64,000 nt of DNA from Flammeovirgaceae bacterium SG7u.111 (lineage in GTDB: Bacteria > Bacteroidota > Bacteroidia > Cytophagales > Flammeovirgaceae): NCBI GenBank assembly GCA_034044135.1, contig CP139021.1:4417635-4481634 (forward strand). The letters run 5' to 3'. The notes under the pieces are model-generated. The model did no database searches. It saw only the letters and a list, made by a program, of their open reading frames with translations, and was not told the origin of the DNA. The translations under genes and the position numbers were made by a program. Every line of letters begins with the position of its first letter. Position 1 is the first letter of the stretch. Positions 63,016 to 64,000 of this stretch are shown piece by piece.

Positions 63016-63272
63016 GATTTTACTTCTCCAATTGTAATTTTTCTTTCATATATGGTTGTTAGAGTTACACCACCCTACTCTATGGCAAGCAAAACAATTT
63101 ATTAACCCTAATTTAACAACTGAACGCTTCTTACCATACTACCAAGACATATAAAACCTACAAGTTGACAAAAAAACTAAAAAATAAAGAAAGAATGTTG
63201 AATCACCACAAAATTCGTGAGAGAACGAAAGGGTTCAGGAAGGAAAAAAAAACAGTGCTTTACAGTAAAACA

Positions 63273-63893
63273 TTAGAATGGAAAAAATTGAGCCAGCACT
63301 AAAAACAATGCGAAAAAAGGAATAGATTCTTTACTATATAATCCTTTCAATTTATTCCGAAGCTCTTTAAGCGCAAGACCAATTTGGTAATGGACACTTC
63401 TGACAGGTACCCCTAACACATCTGAAATTTCTTTGTAGGTAAGCTCTTCATATCTGCTCATTTTGAAAATATGCTTGCAGCTATCGGGCAAATCCTCAAT
63501 CGCTTTGAATAAATGCTTTTGAAGCTCGGTATAATGGATAGACTCCTCGGTCTTATTGTCCAAGTTGCTGGAAGTCTGAGCCAAACGCTTATGATAATCC
63601 ATTTCAAACTTCTTACGCTTCAGAAAATTCAATGTATGGTTTCTGGCAGCTCTGTATAGGTAGGCTTTTAGCGAGGTCGTAATATTAATCTTATCTCGTT
63701 TGTCCCAAATATTCACAAAAACATCTTGAACCAGCTCCTCTGCACTTTCCTTTTCCTTTACCATCCCAAGTATGAAAACGAAAAGGGCATTGTAGTAAGA
63801 CTTGATTATGAGTTCCCATGCTTTTCTATTCCCTTTTTTAATCTCTTTGAATAGCTGTTCATCGCTGGCCTTTTCTAAGTTTTCGTTTTTCAA
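63273..63893 (-). CDS. FecI-like ECF sigma factor
   Basis: A 206-residue sigma factor, regions 2 (IKKGNRKAWELIIKSYYNALFVFILGMVKEKESAEELVQDVFVNIWDKRDKINI) and 4 (LPDSCKHIFKMSRYEELTYKEISDVLGVPVRSVHYQIGLALKELRNK). The C-terminus is hydrophobic (SIPFFALFLVLAQFFPF), unusual for a cytoplasmic factor. Paired with the FecR gene. In Bacteroidota such pairs normally switch a polysaccharide or siderophore uptake system. Confidence 0.92.
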   Translation of the reverse strand: MKNENLEKASDEQLFKEIKKGNRKAWELIIKSYYNALFVFILGMVKEKESAEELVQDVFVNIWDKRDKINITTSLKAYLYRAARNHTLNFLKRKKFEMDYHKRLAQTSSNLDNKTEESIHYTELQKHLFKAIEDLPDSCKHIFKMSRYEELTYKEISDVLGVPVRSVHYQIGLALKELRNKLKGLYSKESIPFFALFLVLAQFFPF

Positions 63894-64000
63894 TGGATAA
63901 AGCTTTTGTTATTTGGAACGAAAAATAATGTGAGTTTGCTTGGTTAATTTCCTTTCTATAAGACGGAAACATAATTGATCAGTTTCAAAATTAGGCTTTA

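Noticed and set aside
1-64000. tRNA, rRNA and CRISPR
   Set aside because: No cloverleaf with a GTTCRA arm, no rRNA-like stretch and no regularly spaced direct repeat were seen.

Overview
The window reads as a chromosome segment of a Bacteroidota bacterium, most likely order Cytophagales (Flammeovirgaceae-like), at roughly 40 % GC. The signs are promoter elements of the Bacteroidota form (TTTG, about 19 bases, TAnnTTTG), few Shine-Dalgarno sites, a type IX secretion C-terminal domain, a FecI/FecR pair with the Bacteroidota-type FecR, an M56/BlaI pair and a DUF349 protein. I saw no rRNA, tRNA or CRISPR array. Most of the window is ordinary core and housekeeping sequence with short operons and many clear intrinsic terminators.

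Layout. 0-5.4 kb: an edge-truncated unknown gene, a small membrane protein, then a nitric-oxide defence cluster: Rrf2/NsrR-like Fe-S regulator, group III truncated haemoglobin, ScdA/RIC iron-sulfur repair protein (frameshifted) and quinol NO reductase. Two matching TCGGA...TCCGA palindromes precede the regulator and scdA and probably tie the cluster together. 5.4-27 kb: rsmG, a long-chain prenyl synthase, a YfiR protein next to a CHASE8-type histidine kinase, a secreted L-type-lectin-like protein, a Tat-signal aminotransferase, ferritin, an M61 protease, a DEDDh exonuclease, an FtsX-type permease, queG, a phosphodiesterase, a CHASE3-GAF protein and a DEAD-box helicase.

26.8-32 kb: a methyltransferase-like gene interrupted by a 154-bp palindromic MITE, small envelope proteins, an alkyltransferase-like protein and enoyl-CoA hydratase. 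32.8-36 kb is an AT-rich accessory patch: a frameshifted phospholipase-D-like gene and a 659-residue P-loop/dCMP-deaminase fusion of the anti-phage dCTP deaminase (AvcD/DcdV) type. The ~180-nt structured leader in front of it is a candidate for the inhibitory RNA known from that family. 36-43 kb holds an unusual sigma factor, a flavin monooxygenase-like gene, thiL and small enzymes.

43.4-44.3 kb is an intact IS5-family element whose ends match the MITE ends, so it or a relative could have mobilised the MITE. 44.7-57 kb carries rel (behind a terminator-like hairpin), mlaF-mlaE, an autoregulated-looking blaI with an M56 sensor that has four TonB-plug-like repeats and a T9SS tail, a GC-rich ECF sigma/84-aa protein pair, a DUF349 protein and YqgE/AlgH. 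57.7-64 kb: an arrestin-like protein, NfeD plus flotillin, a Gfo/Idh/MocA oxidoreductase and a FecR-FecI pair without an adjacent SusC gene.

The points most worth following up are the AvcD-type locus and its leader RNA, the MITE/IS5 pair, the NO regulon operators, the M56 protein with plug repeats, and the YfiR/CHASE8 kinase pair.
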